Origin: Burkholderia sp. WSM2230
Lineage (GTDB): Bacteria; Pseudomonadota; Gammaproteobacteria; Burkholderiales; Burkholderiaceae
Length of the DNA stretch: 64,000 bases
Assembly (NCBI RefSeq): GCF_000472445.1
Contig: NZ_AXAJ01000014.1
Coordinates: 100,308-164,307 of the forward strand
Direction of reading: 5' to 3'
The notes below the pieces were generated by a model. It was not told the DNA's origin. It saw only the letters and a list, made by a program, of their open reading frames with translations, and made no database searches. Every line of letters begins with the position of its first letter. The stretch's first letter is position 1. Below are positions 8,368 to 16,244 of this stretch, piece by piece. Both the position numbers and the translations under genes were made by a program.

Positions 8368-9746
8368 TGGCGATCGAACACGAAGTAGAGACGACCGGGC
8401 TTGTCGGCTGGCTCGACCGGCGCTTTCCGTTCACGTCCACGTGGAAAAAGCATGTTTCCGAGTACTACGCGCCGAAGAACTTCAACTTCTGGTACTTCTT
8501 CGGCTCGCTCGCGTTGCTGGTGCTGGTCAACCAGATCGTCACAGGCATCTTCCTCACGATGAACTACAAGCCCGACGCGACGCTTGCGTTCGCCTCGGTC
8601 GAGTACATCATGCGCGAGGTGCCGTGGGGCTGGCTGATCCGCTATTTGCATTCCACGGGCGCGTCGATGTTCTTTGTGGTCGTCTATCTGCATATGTTCC
8701 GCGGGCTCCTTTACGGCTCGTACCGCAAGCCGCGCGAACTCGTGTGGATTTTCGGCTGCGCGATCTTTCTGTCTCTCATGGCCGAGGCGTTTTTCGGCTA
8801 TCTGCTGCCGTGGGGCCAGATGTCGTTCTGGGGCGCGCAGGTGATCGTGAACCTGTTCTCGGCGATTCCGTTCATCGGCCCGGACCTGTCGCTGTGGATT
8901 CGCGGCGACTACGTGGTGTCGGACGTCACGCTGAACCGCTTCTTCGCATTTCACGTGATCGCAATTCCGCTGGTGCTGCTCGGGCTGGTCGTTGCGCACC
9001 TCGTCGCGCTGCACGAGGTGGGCTCCAACAACCCGGACGGCATCGAGATCAAGGCGAAGAAGGGCGCGGATGGCATTCCGCTCGACGGAATCCCGTTCCA
9101 CCCGTACTACTCGGTGCACGATTTCATGGGGGTGTCGATCTTCCTGATGATCTTCGCGGCGATCATTTTCTTCGCGCCGGAAATGGGCGGGTACTTCCTC
9201 GAAGCCAATAACTTCGTGCCGGCCAATCCGCTGCAGACGCCGCCGGAAATCGCGCCGGTCTGGTACTTCACCGCCTTTTACGCGATGCTGCGCGCCACTA
9301 CCGACCCGTTCAAGATCGTCCTGATGGTCGTCATCGCGCTGCTCGGCCTGCTCGCGCTCGTGCGCGCGCGCGGCAAGTGGAAGCTCGGCTTGCCGGTGCT
9401 CGCGGTTCTGGTGATTCTGGCCATGGCGTTCACCGAGTCGAAGTTCTGGGGTGTGGTGGTGATGGGCGGCGCGGTCATTTCGCTCTTTTTCCTGCCGTGG
9501 CTCGACCGGTCGCCCGTCAAGTCGATCCGTTACCGGCCGTTCTTCCACAAGGTGTTCTACGGGATCTTCGTGCTCGCGTTCCTCACGTTGGGCTTTCTCG
9601 GCACGAAACCGCCGTCGCCGGCCGCCACGTTGATTGCGCAGGTCTGCGCGCTGATCTACTTCGCGTTTTTCCTCGGCATGCCGTTCTGGACGCGGCTTGG
9701 CACGTTCAAGCAGCCGCCCGAGCGCGTGCGCTACAAGCCCCACTAA
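8367..9746 (+). CDS. petB: PetB, cytochrome b subunit of bc1 complex
   Basis: Cytochrome b carries the two b hemes and both quinone sites. The 459-residue protein has the heme ligands His95 and His109 in one helix and His196 and His211 in another. The Qo-site motif reads PVWY (297-300) rather than the textbook PEWY. About eight or more membrane helices are visible; the C-terminal third extends beyond the mitochondrial length. It starts ATG at 8367, overlapping the petA stop (TAATG), after AAAGGAG. The product of petA docks on it. Confidence 0.97.
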   Translation: MAIEHEVETTGLVGWLDRRFPFTSTWKKHVSEYYAPKNFNFWYFFGSLALLVLVNQIVTGIFLTMNYKPDATLAFASVEYIMREVPWGWLIRYLHSTGASMFFVVVYLHMFRGLLYGSYRKPRELVWIFGCAIFLSLMAEAFFGYLLPWGQMSFWGAQVIVNLFSAIPFIGPDLSLWIRGDYVVSDVTLNRFFAFHVIAIPLVLLGLVVAHLVALHEVGSNNPDGIEIKAKKGADGIPLDGIPFHPYYSVHDFMGVSIFLMIFAAIIFFAPEMGGYFLEANNFVPANPLQTPPEIAPVWYFTAFYAMLRATTDPFKIVLMVVIALLGLLALVRARGKWKLGLPVLAVLVILAMAFTESKFWGVVVMGGAVISLFFLPWLDRSPVKSIRYRPFFHKVFYGIFVLAFLTLGFLGTKPPSPAATLIAQVCALIYFAFFLGMPFWTRLGTFKQPPERVRYKPH

Positions 9747-9769
9747 TCGCGAGCGAGGAGAACACGAAG

Positions 9770-10525
9770 ATGAAAAAGCTGCTTTCGACGTGCGCGCTGA
9801 TCGGCGCGACACTGCTCGCGCTGTTGGCCGGCCCGGCATACGCGGACGAGAATTTCCATCTCGACCATGCGCCGGATAACGCTGACAATTTCGCTTCTTT
9901 GCAGCATGGTGCGCAATTGTTTGTAAACTACTGCCTGAATTGCCACAGCGCGAACCTGATGCGCTACAACCGGCTGACCGACCTCGGCATCACGCCGAAC
10001 GAGATTCAGTCGAACCTGCTCTTCACGACGGACAAGATCGGCAACACGATGACGGTGGCGATGCGCCCGGACGACGCGAAAGCGTGGTTCGGCGCGAGTC
10101 CGCCGGACTTGTCGGTGGAAGCGCGGGCGCGCGGCAAGGATTGGCTGTACACGTATTTGCGCAGTTTTTATCGCGACAATACGCGGCCGACCGGCTGGAA
10201 CAATCTGGTGTATGAAAACGTGAGCATGCCTCACGTGCTGTGGCAGCTTCAGGGGCAACGTACCGCGAAGTTCGGTGACGAAGTCGACGAAAGAACGGGC
10301 GAGACCGTGCACAAATTTGTGGGCTTCCAGCAGGTCACTCCGGGGACGATGTCGCCGGTAGATTATGATTCTGCTGTGGCCGACCTTGTGTCGTACCTGT
10401 CCTGGATGTCCGAGCCGACGCAGAAAACCCGCAAGCAACTTGGCGTGTGGGTGCTCTTGTTCCTCGGTATTCTGAGCTTTTTCGCCTGGCGACTGAACGC
10501 CGCGTACTGGAAACATATCAAATAA
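9770..10525 (+). CDS. petC: PetC, cytochrome c1 subunit of bc1 complex
   Basis: Cytochrome c1 receives electrons from the Rieske centre and hands them to soluble cytochrome c or an oxidase. The protein is 251 residues: a Sec signal peptide (1-25, AYA before DENF), the heme-binding CLNCH (55-59) and a C-terminal membrane anchor (about 226-246). The start at 9770 has GAGGAG ten bases upstream. The frame is open further upstream inside petB, but only this start gives a signal peptide. Confidence 0.96.
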   Translation: MKKLLSTCALIGATLLALLAGPAYADENFHLDHAPDNADNFASLQHGAQLFVNYCLNCHSANLMRYNRLTDLGITPNEIQSNLLFTTDKIGNTMTVAMRPDDAKAWFGASPPDLSVEARARGKDWLYTYLRSFYRDNTRPTGWNNLVYENVSMPHVLWQLQGQRTAKFGDEVDERTGETVHKFVGFQQVTPGTMSPVDYDSAVADLVSYLSWMSEPTQKTRKQLGVWVLLFLGILSFFAWRLNAAYWKHIK

Positions 10526-10526
10526 T

Positions 10527-10583
10527 CACGCCGCTACACGGCGTGGGGCCGGCGCCAGGAAAAACCTGCTGAACGGTTTTTCC
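10527..10583 (+). terminator. two hairpins between petC and sspA
   Basis: CACGCCG/CGGCGTG (10527-10545) immediately follows the petC stop, and GGAAAAACC/GGTTTTTCC (10558-10583) follows that. Neither has a clear T tract after it, so they may attenuate or mark a processing site rather than fully terminate before sspA. Confidence 0.4.
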
Positions 10584-10621
10584 GCGCGCTGGCCCTTCAG
10601 CTTTTTGAGGAAACGTAAATC

Positions 10622-11233
10622 ATGATGGTTCTGTATTCCGGCACTACTTGCCCGTTCTCCCAGCGTTGCCGGCTGGTGCTGTTCGAAAAGGGCATGGACT
10701 TCGAGATCCGCGACGTCGACCTGTTTAACAAGCCGGAAGACATCGCCGTGATGAATCCGTATGGTCAAGTGCCGATTCTCGTGGAACGGGACCTGATTCT
10801 GTACGAATCGAACATCATCAACGAGTATATCGACGAGCGCTTCCCGCACCCGCAACTCATGCCGGCCGATCCGGTGCAGCGCGCGCGCGCCCGCCTGTTC
10901 CTGCTGAACTTCGAGAAGGAACTGTTCGTCCACGTCGGCACGCTCGAGAACGAAAAGGGCAAAGCCGCCGAGAAGAACCACGAGAAGGCGCGTCTCGCGA
11001 TTCGCGATCGCCTGACACAACTCGCGCCTATCTTCCTGAAGAACAAGTACATGCTCGGCGAAGAGTTCTCCATGCTCGACGTCGCAATCGCGCCGCTGCT
11101 GTGGCGTCTGGATCACTATGGCATTGAGCTGTCGAAGAACGCGGCGCCGCTGATGAAGTACGCCGAGCGCATTTTCAGCCGTCCGGCTTATATAGAGGCG
11201 CTCACGCCTTCGGAAAAGGTGATGCGTCGTTGA
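10622..11233 (+). CDS. sspA: SspA, stringent starvation protein A (GST-fold RNA-polymerase-associated protein)
   Basis: A 203-residue protein with a thioredoxin-like N-terminal domain (about 1-80, YSGTTCPFSQRCRLVLFEKG) and an alpha-helical GST C-terminal domain. SspA in enterobacteria binds RNA polymerase and acts in stationary phase. The assignment over a generic GST comes from the pairing with sspB directly downstream and from the pet-ssp order seen in related bacteria. Two adjacent ATGs (10622 and 10625) are possible; a GAGGAAA SD precedes both. Confidence 0.94.
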   Translation: MMVLYSGTTCPFSQRCRLVLFEKGMDFEIRDVDLFNKPEDIAVMNPYGQVPILVERDLILYESNIINEYIDERFPHPQLMPADPVQRARARLFLLNFEKELFVHVGTLENEKGKAAEKNHEKARLAIRDRLTQLAPIFLKNKYMLGEEFSMLDVAIAPLLWRLDHYGIELSKNAAPLMKYAERIFSRPAYIEALTPSEKVMRR

Positions 11234-11300
11234 GTTGGGCTTTGGGCTCGGGCGCCGCGCGGCTGACTGCGCGCGCCCGTGCCCGGTAAGAGGACTGCTG

Positions 11301-11828
11301 ATGCAAGAGATTTCCACCAAGCCTTACCTGTTGCGCGCGCTGTACGAATGGTGCACGGATAACGGCTACACGCCGCACATCGCCGTGCGCGTAGATAATC
11401 ACACGCGTGTGCCGCGCCAGTTCGTGCGCGAAAACGAGATCGTGTTGAACATCAGTTTCGAGGCCACGAGCCAATTGCAGATGGGCAACGAGTGGATCGA
11501 GTTCAGCGCCCGTTTCTCCGGCAAGTCGCACAAGATCGAGGTGCCCGTCGCCAATGTTCTCGCGATCTACGCGCGCGAAAACGGGCAGGGTATGGCATTC
11601 CCGGTCGAGTCGACCGGCGGCGAGGCGCGCGATTCAGGCGCGGACGCTGAAACGGTCGAGCCGGTCGCGGAACCGGTCGCGCCGGCCACGCCGGCCGCAC
11701 CGCGCGCGGTCGACAGCCCGTCCGCTGCTGACGCGCCCTCCAAAGCCGAGCCCGCGCCGGAGGGCGAGCCGCCCGACGACGACGGTTCGAAAGGTGGCGG
11801 GAGGGCTCGCCTCAAGCTCGTAAAATGA
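11301..11828 (+). CDS. sspB: SspB, ClpXP adaptor for ssrA-tagged proteins
   Basis: SspB delivers ssrA-tagged polypeptides to ClpXP. The protein has 175 residues: a folded N-terminal domain (about 1-108, starting MQEISTKPYLLRALYEW), a long Ala/Pro/Glu-rich linker (about 110-160), and a short C-terminal ClpX-docking tail ending RARLKLVK. The ATG at 11301 follows TAAGAGGA; the frame opens at a TTG at 11235 but without similarity. It forms a two-gene unit with sspA. Confidence 0.95.
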   Translation: MQEISTKPYLLRALYEWCTDNGYTPHIAVRVDNHTRVPRQFVRENEIVLNISFEATSQLQMGNEWIEFSARFSGKSHKIEVPVANVLAIYARENGQGMAFPVESTGGEARDSGADAETVEPVAEPVAPATPAAPRAVDSPSAADAPSKAEPAPEGEPPDDDGSKGGGRARLKLVK

Positions 11829-11830
11829 AG

Positions 11831-11836
11831 TAGAAT
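11831..11836 (+). promoter_or_regulatory. candidate -10 element of the tRNA-Thr gene
   Basis: TAGAAT lies immediately after the sspB stop and 11 bases before the first base of the tRNA. No good -35 is visible at 17 bases, inside the sspB 3' end. Confidence 0.45.
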
Positions 11837-11847
11837 CACGGCCTCAT

Positions 11848-11923
11848 GCCGGCTTAGCTCATCAGGTAGAGCGCTTGACTTGTAATCATGAGGTGGCGGG
11901 TTCGAGTCCTGCAGCCGGCACCA
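11848..11923 (+). tRNA. tRNA-Thr (anticodon TGT)
   Basis: A 76-base cloverleaf with acceptor stem GCCGGCT/AGCCGGC, D stem GCTC/GAGC, anticodon loop CTTGTAA giving TGT, T arm GCGGG-TTCGAGT-CCTGC and an encoded CCA end. The anticodon stem CTTGA/TCATG has one T-T mismatch. It stands alone between sspB and a methyltransferase gene and reads ACA codons (and other ACN by wobble). Confidence 0.95.
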
Positions 11924-11933
11924 GTAGTGCGAA

Positions 11934-11968
11934 ACGGGGTTTCTGTTCAGTCAGGAACCCCGTTTTTT
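11934..11968 (+). terminator. intrinsic terminator after tRNA-Thr
   Basis: A 10-bp stem, ACGGGGTTTC with GGAACCCCGT (one G-T pair), is followed directly by T6. It begins 10 bases after the tRNA CCA. Confidence 0.9.
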
Positions 11969-12033
11969 ATTGGCCAATCAGCGCTTTGCATACGTACGGT
12001 GAGCGCAGGTGAAGGCTAAAATCACCATATCTC

Positions 12034-12055
12034 TTTCACCTTGTCGATTGTGGAC
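12034..12055. repeat. 22-nt sequence identical to one inside a coding gene at 14004-14025 (copy 1)
   Basis: The stretch beginning TTTCACCTTGTCGATTG is present twice in the window in the same orientation, here between tRNA-Thr and the methyltransferase gene and again at 14004. Both copies are followed by a divergent 6-base gap and then GTCTAC. Read on the minus strand it includes TTGTCCACA, one mismatch from a DnaA box. Confidence 0.8.
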
Positions 12056-12132
12056 AAAACTGTCTACTTTTGTGAAGCCTGACCACTGAAAGCGCGCCAC
12101 ATCGCGCCGCGCTTTCGCCAAAAGACCTCACC

Positions 12133-13260
12133 ATGACCACCCCCGCAAGCATCACCTGGCCCGAAGCCGACGGCCCCCGCACCGCGCGTTGGCGCTCCGA
12201 AGCGGCGGTGCCGCCGCCCAGGCGCGTGATCGTCGCCGACGACCGGACCACCGCGGATTCGGCCTATCGGCTCGCGTGCGAAGGCACCGCGCTTCTGTGG
12301 AACGGCGACTTCCAGAACGCCCGGCAATTGTTGCAGGCGGTCACGCGTCGGCTCGAACGCAAACCGCGCAAGCAGGGGGCGACTCCCCTCGAAGCATTCA
12401 ATCTGCACCGGCAGACGCAGTCGCAGCGCGCGCGTACGCTCGGCATGATCCTGATTCCGCTCGACGCCAGCTACGCGATTCCGCTGCGCCGCGCACCCGA
12501 CGTGCAGCAGGCATGCATCGAAACCTACGGCCCGCCGGCCGACGAGGCGTCGGTCGTGTCGCTGCGCGAGCTGCTCGGCCTGATCGGCGCGCATGAATGG
12601 CGCAAGAAGGGTGTGGAGATTCCCGCGCTCGGCGACAGGATTCATCCGCATTACGGTGTTTTTTCGCCGGTGCGCGGCGAATATGTGGATCTCGTCGCGC
12701 GCACGCCGCTGCCGTCGCTCAACAAGGCGTTCGACATCGGAACCGGCACTGGCGTGCTCGCCGCGCTGCTGGCTAAACGCGGAGTCAGAAAGATCGTGGC
12801 GACCGACCAGGACCCGCGGGCGCTTGCGTGTGCGCGCGAGAATCTTGCGCGCCTCGGATACGAACAGCAAGTCGAGGTCGTACAAGCCGATCTGTTTCCG
12901 GAGGGACGGGCGCCGCTCGTCGTCTGTAATCCGCCGTGGGTGCCGGCGCGGCCGGCTTCGCCAATCGAGTATGCCGTCTATGATCCCGAAAGCCGGATGC
13001 TGCTCGGCTTTCTTAATGGCCTAGCGGAACATCTGTCGCCGGGCGGCGAAGGCTGGCTGATTCTATCGGACCTTGCCGAGCATCTCGGGCTGCGCACTCG
13101 CGATTGGCTGCTTGCCGCCATCGGGAATGCGGGGTTGACGGTGGCGGGGCGCGAGGATATTCGCCCAAGGCATCCCAAGTCGACCGACGAAACCGATCCG
13201 CTGCATAAGGCGCGGGTGGCGGAACTCACTTCGCTGTGGCGGCTGAAGGCGCGTTCGTGA
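12133..13260 (+). CDS. class I SAM-dependent methyltransferase (MTS-like domain, NPPW motif)
   Basis: A 375-residue protein. The N-terminal ~180 residues are a helical region of unknown role. The C-terminal half is a Rossmann methyltransferase: motif I FDIGTGTGVLAALLA (about 200-214), the acidic loop ATDQDPRAL, and the catalytic-type VVCNPPW (about 260). NPP(Y/W) marks enzymes that methylate planar N atoms (PrmC/RsmC/HemK type), so a protein Gln, base or rRNA substrate is plausible but unproven. It stands alone after tRNA-Thr; no strong SD is visible before the ATG at 12133. Confidence 0.85.
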   Translation: MTTPASITWPEADGPRTARWRSEAAVPPPRRVIVADDRTTADSAYRLACEGTALLWNGDFQNARQLLQAVTRRLERKPRKQGATPLEAFNLHRQTQSQRARTLGMILIPLDASYAIPLRRAPDVQQACIETYGPPADEASVVSLRELLGLIGAHEWRKKGVEIPALGDRIHPHYGVFSPVRGEYVDLVARTPLPSLNKAFDIGTGTGVLAALLAKRGVRKIVATDQDPRALACARENLARLGYEQQVEVVQADLFPEGRAPLVVCNPPWVPARPASPIEYAVYDPESRMLLGFLNGLAEHLSPGGEGWLILSDLAEHLGLRTRDWLLAAIGNAGLTVAGREDIRPRHPKSTDETDPLHKARVAELTSLWRLKARS

Positions 13261-13420
13261 GGCAGGTTGAGAAGCGACGGGATCTGAGAGTCTATAGCTG
13301 GTGGAAGAGCGGGGCGGCGTACGACCTCGGCGGCACTCAACGGCGTGACCTGTCCCCACGCACGCTGCGCGAGCGCCGCGCCGCGCCGCGCCACGCCACG
13401 CCACGCCACGTAGCGCCTGG

Positions 13421-13488
13421 CTACGCCGCGCCCCGCGCAGCGCGGCACCGAGCCGCCCGCGCCAACTTCACTACGCCGCGCCCCGCGC
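13421..13488. repeat. 18-nt direct repeat plus CCACG-type simple repeats
   Basis: CTACGCCGCGCCCCGCGC occurs at 13421-13438 and at 13471-13488; the second copy holds the stop codon of the flavoprotein gene. Just upstream (about 13380-13411) CCACG is iterated four times. The 210-bp gap between the two convergent genes is otherwise low-complexity and GC-rich. Confidence 0.7.
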
Positions 13489-14760
13489 CTTGACGAACGC
13501 CGCCGCGCCGCAGCCGGCCGCCAGGCCGCTGGCAAAACAAGCCGTCAGCAGATAGCCGCCCGTGGGCGCTTCCCAGTCCAACATCTCCCCCGCGCAGAAA
13601 ACGCCGGGCAAACGCTCGATCATGAGGTGCGCGTCCAGCGCCTCGAACGGAATGCCGCCGGCGCTGCTGATCGCTTCGGCAATCGGCCGTGCCCGCAGTA
13701 GCCGCACCGGCAACTTCTTGATGGCGTGCGCGAGACGGGCTGAGTCGGCGAAAACTTCCTTCGGCAGGATTTCATGGAGTAGCGCCAGTTTGACGCCGCT
13801 AATGCCGACTCTTCCCTGAAGGTGACTCGATATCGAGCGCGAGCCGCGCGGCCTTGCCACTTCGGCGACCACCCGCTCAAGAGCCAAGCCTGGCGCCAGA
13901 TCCAGCGAGATCGTGAGCTCGCCGTCAGCCAGAATCCGCTCGCGAATCGGCACCGAAAGCGCGTAGATCAGACTGCCTTCAAGGCCCGTTTCTGTCAGAA
14001 GTATTTCACCTTGTCGATTGTGGACTTTTCCGTCTACGTCGGTCAGTGAAATGGCCACGGACTTCACCGGTTCGCCCGCGAAACGCTCGCGCAGGTAAGG
14101 GCTCCAGTCGGCGTCGAAGCCGCAGTTCGACGGTTGGAGCGGGCGAACCGGCACGCCGCGCGACGCGATCAAGGGCACCCAGGCGGCGTCGGACCCGAGG
14201 CGCGGCCAGCTTGCGCCGCCGAGTGCCAGCACGACGGCGTCGCAATCGACGAGCCGTTCGCCCTCGGGTGTCGCGAAACGCAAGGCCGGCGCGGCGTGAA
14301 TCGACGTGGCAGCCGCTTCGTCCTGCGGCCCGCTGCTCCAGCCGTGCCACTTGTGCCGCATGTGAAACCTGACTCCGCCTTCCCTCAACCGATGCAGCCA
14401 CGCACGCAGCATCGGCGCGGCCTTCATGTCGGTCGGAAAAACGCGTCCCGAGCTGCCGACGAAGGTCTCCACGCCGAGCCCGCGCAACCAGGCACGCAAG
14501 GCGTCGGGCCCGAACGCGCCGATCAGCGGCGCGAGCGATTCGCGGCGCGCGCCATAACGGTCGAGAAACGGCTCAAGCGGCTCGGAATGCGTGATGTTCA
14601 TGCCGCCTTTGCCAGCCATCAGGAATTTGCGGCCGACGGAAGGCATCGCGTCGTAGACGTCGACCTGCACGCCTTGTTGGCACAGCGCCTCGGCGGCCAT
14701 CAAGCCGGCGGGTCCGCCGCCGATGACGGCGACGCGGGCGGAATCGAACGAAGATGACAT
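13471..14760 (-). CDS. HI0933/BaiN-family FAD-dependent oxidoreductase
   Basis: A 429-residue flavoprotein of the HI0933 family (the PP_4765-like branch by its look). The FAD dinucleotide motif is GGGPAG (about 14-19), followed by GRKFLMAGKGGMNITHSE (about 46-63), the signature of this family. The cell role is not established. I place the start at 14760 (MSSSFDSARVAVIGGG); the frame continues 53 codons upstream with no similarity. The segment 13990-14045 uses A/T-ending codons and contains a 22-nt repeat also found outside the gene. Confidence 0.9.
   Translation of the reverse strand: MSSSFDSARVAVIGGGPAGLMAAEALCQQGVQVDVYDAMPSVGRKFLMAGKGGMNITHSEPLEPFLDRYGARRESLAPLIGAFGPDALRAWLRGLGVETFVGSSGRVFPTDMKAAPMLRAWLHRLREGGVRFHMRHKWHGWSSGPQDEAAATSIHAAPALRFATPEGERLVDCDAVVLALGGASWPRLGSDAAWVPLIASRGVPVRPLQPSNCGFDADWSPYLRERFAGEPVKSVAISLTDVDGKVHNRQGEILLTETGLEGSLIYALSVPIRERILADGELTISLDLAPGLALERVVAEVARPRGSRSISSHLQGRVGISGVKLALLHEILPKEVFADSARLAHAIKKLPVRLLRARPIAEAISSAGGIPFEALDAHLMIERLPGVFCAGEMLDWEAPTGGYLLTACFASGLAAGCGAAAFVKARGAA
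14004..14025. repeat. 22-nt repeat, copy 2, inside the flavoprotein gene
   Basis: Identical to 12034-12055. On the coding (minus) strand it encodes VHNRQGE plus flanks. Of 15 codons here only four end in G or C, unlike most genes of this window. Confidence 0.8.
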
Positions 14761-15164
14761 GCGGGCCTGCGGATAAGCGAAAAGGCGGGGCGCGCCGCCG
14801 CGACTGACGGCCAACCGCGCGAAACGCGGACAAGGACGGCAAGGAACGATGCCGGCGCTGCAAAGGGCGCTATTTTCACACCGCATGCGGCGCGGAGCAA
14901 ACGCGCCTTGCGCCGCCACCGACGCGAGAACGCTACATTTCGGCGCCTTCAGCCGCGCGGCGTCAGTGGCCTGCCGCTGGGTTATTCAGCATCGCGAACT
15001 ATAATTTTTGGACACCTTCCATCGGGCGCACTTTGCGTCGTTGCCGCGTCGATTCCACTCACCACGTTCTTGCTGCACCACGTGCCAGCGCATGGCAGGT
15101 GAGCTGCGGGTTCGCGCATGATGTCCCGCGTGGATGTCCCAACATGCCGATCAAGGAGACTGCC
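14761..15164. other. 404-bp divergent intergenic region
   Basis: This lies between the minus-strand flavoprotein and a plus-strand DUF1059 gene. TATAAT at 15000-15005 is a good -10 on the plus strand, but the base set 17 upstream (CTGGGT) is a poor -35. I see no terminator, conserved ORF or long repeat; several short frames run through by virtue of high GC. Confidence 0.5.
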
Positions 15165-15374
15165 ATGACCCGCCATTACATTGACTGCCGCGAGTTCCCG
15201 AGCGAAACGAACTGCACAGTCGCTCTGTCGGCCGACAGCGAGGACGAACTGCTCGACGCAGCCGTCCAGCACGCCGTCAGCGTGCACAAGCATGCTGATT
15301 CGCCGGAGTTGCGCTCGCAATTGCGGACGCTCTTCCACGAAGGCACTCCGCCTGTGGAATCACCGCGCATGTGA
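15165..15374 (+). CDS. DUF1059 small protein
   Basis: A 69-residue acidic protein beginning MTRHYIDCREFPSETNC. The pattern (Y-I-D-C-R-E-x-P, then C-x-V-x-L, a conserved E-D-E-L-L, and AVQHAVSVHKH) matches DUF1059 as I know it; no biochemical function is established. The ATG at 15165 has a strong AAGGAGA SD. A possible -10 (15000-15005) would leave a leader of about 150 bases. It is monocistronic. Confidence 0.88.
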   Translation: MTRHYIDCREFPSETNCTVALSADSEDELLDAAVQHAVSVHKHADSPELRSQLRTLFHEGTPPVESPRM

Positions 15375-15542
15375 GTTACGAATTCGTGCGTTGGGCATGA
15401 GCCTCGGACCCGGGTCTCAGACCTGGGCCGTGGCACGACAGAATAAGAGCCGCCGCGCTGACTCGCGGGGGAGGCGAGCGGCGCTTGACCGCTCGCGCGA
15501 GTCGCGGCGTGAAGTCGACGTCCCGGCGCGTTGCCCACGGTC

Positions 15543-15863
15543 TCAGGTCGGGTACGCTTCGTCGACCTTGAGTCCGGCAAGCTTGAAAATGACGCGCAGC
15601 GTTTGCGGTTTGATGTCGCGCCGCGAAGCGAGCGTCGTCATCACGAAGTCCAGCACTTTCGCGTATTTGAGCAGCGTCAGGCAGGTTTCCATGTCGACGC
15701 TGCCGTCGCGCATGACTTCGGCGAGACGAAGCATTTCCGTGGAGATGTCGCGGGCCATCTCCAGTTCGAGTTGCTGCTTTTCGGTCCAGGCGGGCATGGC
15801 GGTGAGCTTCGCCATCATTTCCTGGAACTTCTGTTCGACGTTTCCGTTGGGTACCGTATCCAT
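15543..15863 (-). CDS. conserved hypothetical helical protein
   Basis: A 106-residue protein I do not recognise. It begins MDTVPNGNVEQKFQEMM and is mostly amphipathic helix with acidic and basic residues (WTEKQQLELEMARDISTEMLRLAEVM), without membrane segments or Cys clusters. I start it at 15863 because an AAGAGGC SD precedes that ATG; ten more in-frame codons exist upstream. Codon composition is typical of the window, which supports it being real. It is flanked by DUF1059 (convergent) and a methyltransferase (divergent). Confidence 0.7.
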   Translation of the reverse strand: MDTVPNGNVEQKFQEMMAKLTAMPAWTEKQQLELEMARDISTEMLRLAEVMRDGSVDMETCLTLLKYAKVLDFVMTTLASRRDIKPQTLRVIFKLAGLKVDEAYPT

Positions 15864-16244
15864 TGCTGCCTCTTCTATTGGCCGGGCGCGCATCCAGTAG
15901 AGATCGCGGCGCGCTGCCGGTTACGTAACGTTCGGCTCGTGTTACGAGCCGTCCTCCCCACATGCATTGGGGCCGTGTGTGCCAAACACGGCCGACAGCT
16001 TGTTGTTATGGGCACCATGTCTACGCCCTTGGGACCCTGGCGGCGCAAAACGGTTCGCTGCGCGCGCCGGGCTCACTAAGTCGAGCCGGAAAGAGCAGGA
16101 ACTGTTCCAGGAATGCGGAACTTCCTGCCGGTTTTCGCGAGCACTTCGGTGAGCGGGCCGCCGTTTGGGTAAACTGGCAGCAACTTCTGTTTTTTTCCGT
16201 CACCTGACGCACGTTCGCGCTGCAATTGCCGACGGCTCCCCACG
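15864..16244. other. 381-bp divergent region with four hairpins
   Basis: On the plus strand: CGGCTCGT/ACGAGCCG (15933-15951), CCCCA/TGGGG (15956-15972), GGCCGTGT/ACACGGCC (15971-15993), and a 12-bp interrupted hairpin GCAGGAA..GTTCC/GGAAC..TTCCTGC (16095-16128) followed by CGGTTTTC. A 10-bp palindrome GTTACGTAAC lies at 15920-15929. The last hairpin looks terminator-like although no gene precedes it on that strand. Confidence 0.5.

Noticed and set aside
8307..9839. 510-codon minus-strand ORF opposite petB
   Set aside because: Antisense shadow of cytochrome b; extremely Arg/His/Glu rich product.
12045..12053. DnaA box as sign of a replication origin
   Set aside because: A single site with one mismatch, with no cluster, no AT-rich unwinding region and no dnaA/dnaN nearby.
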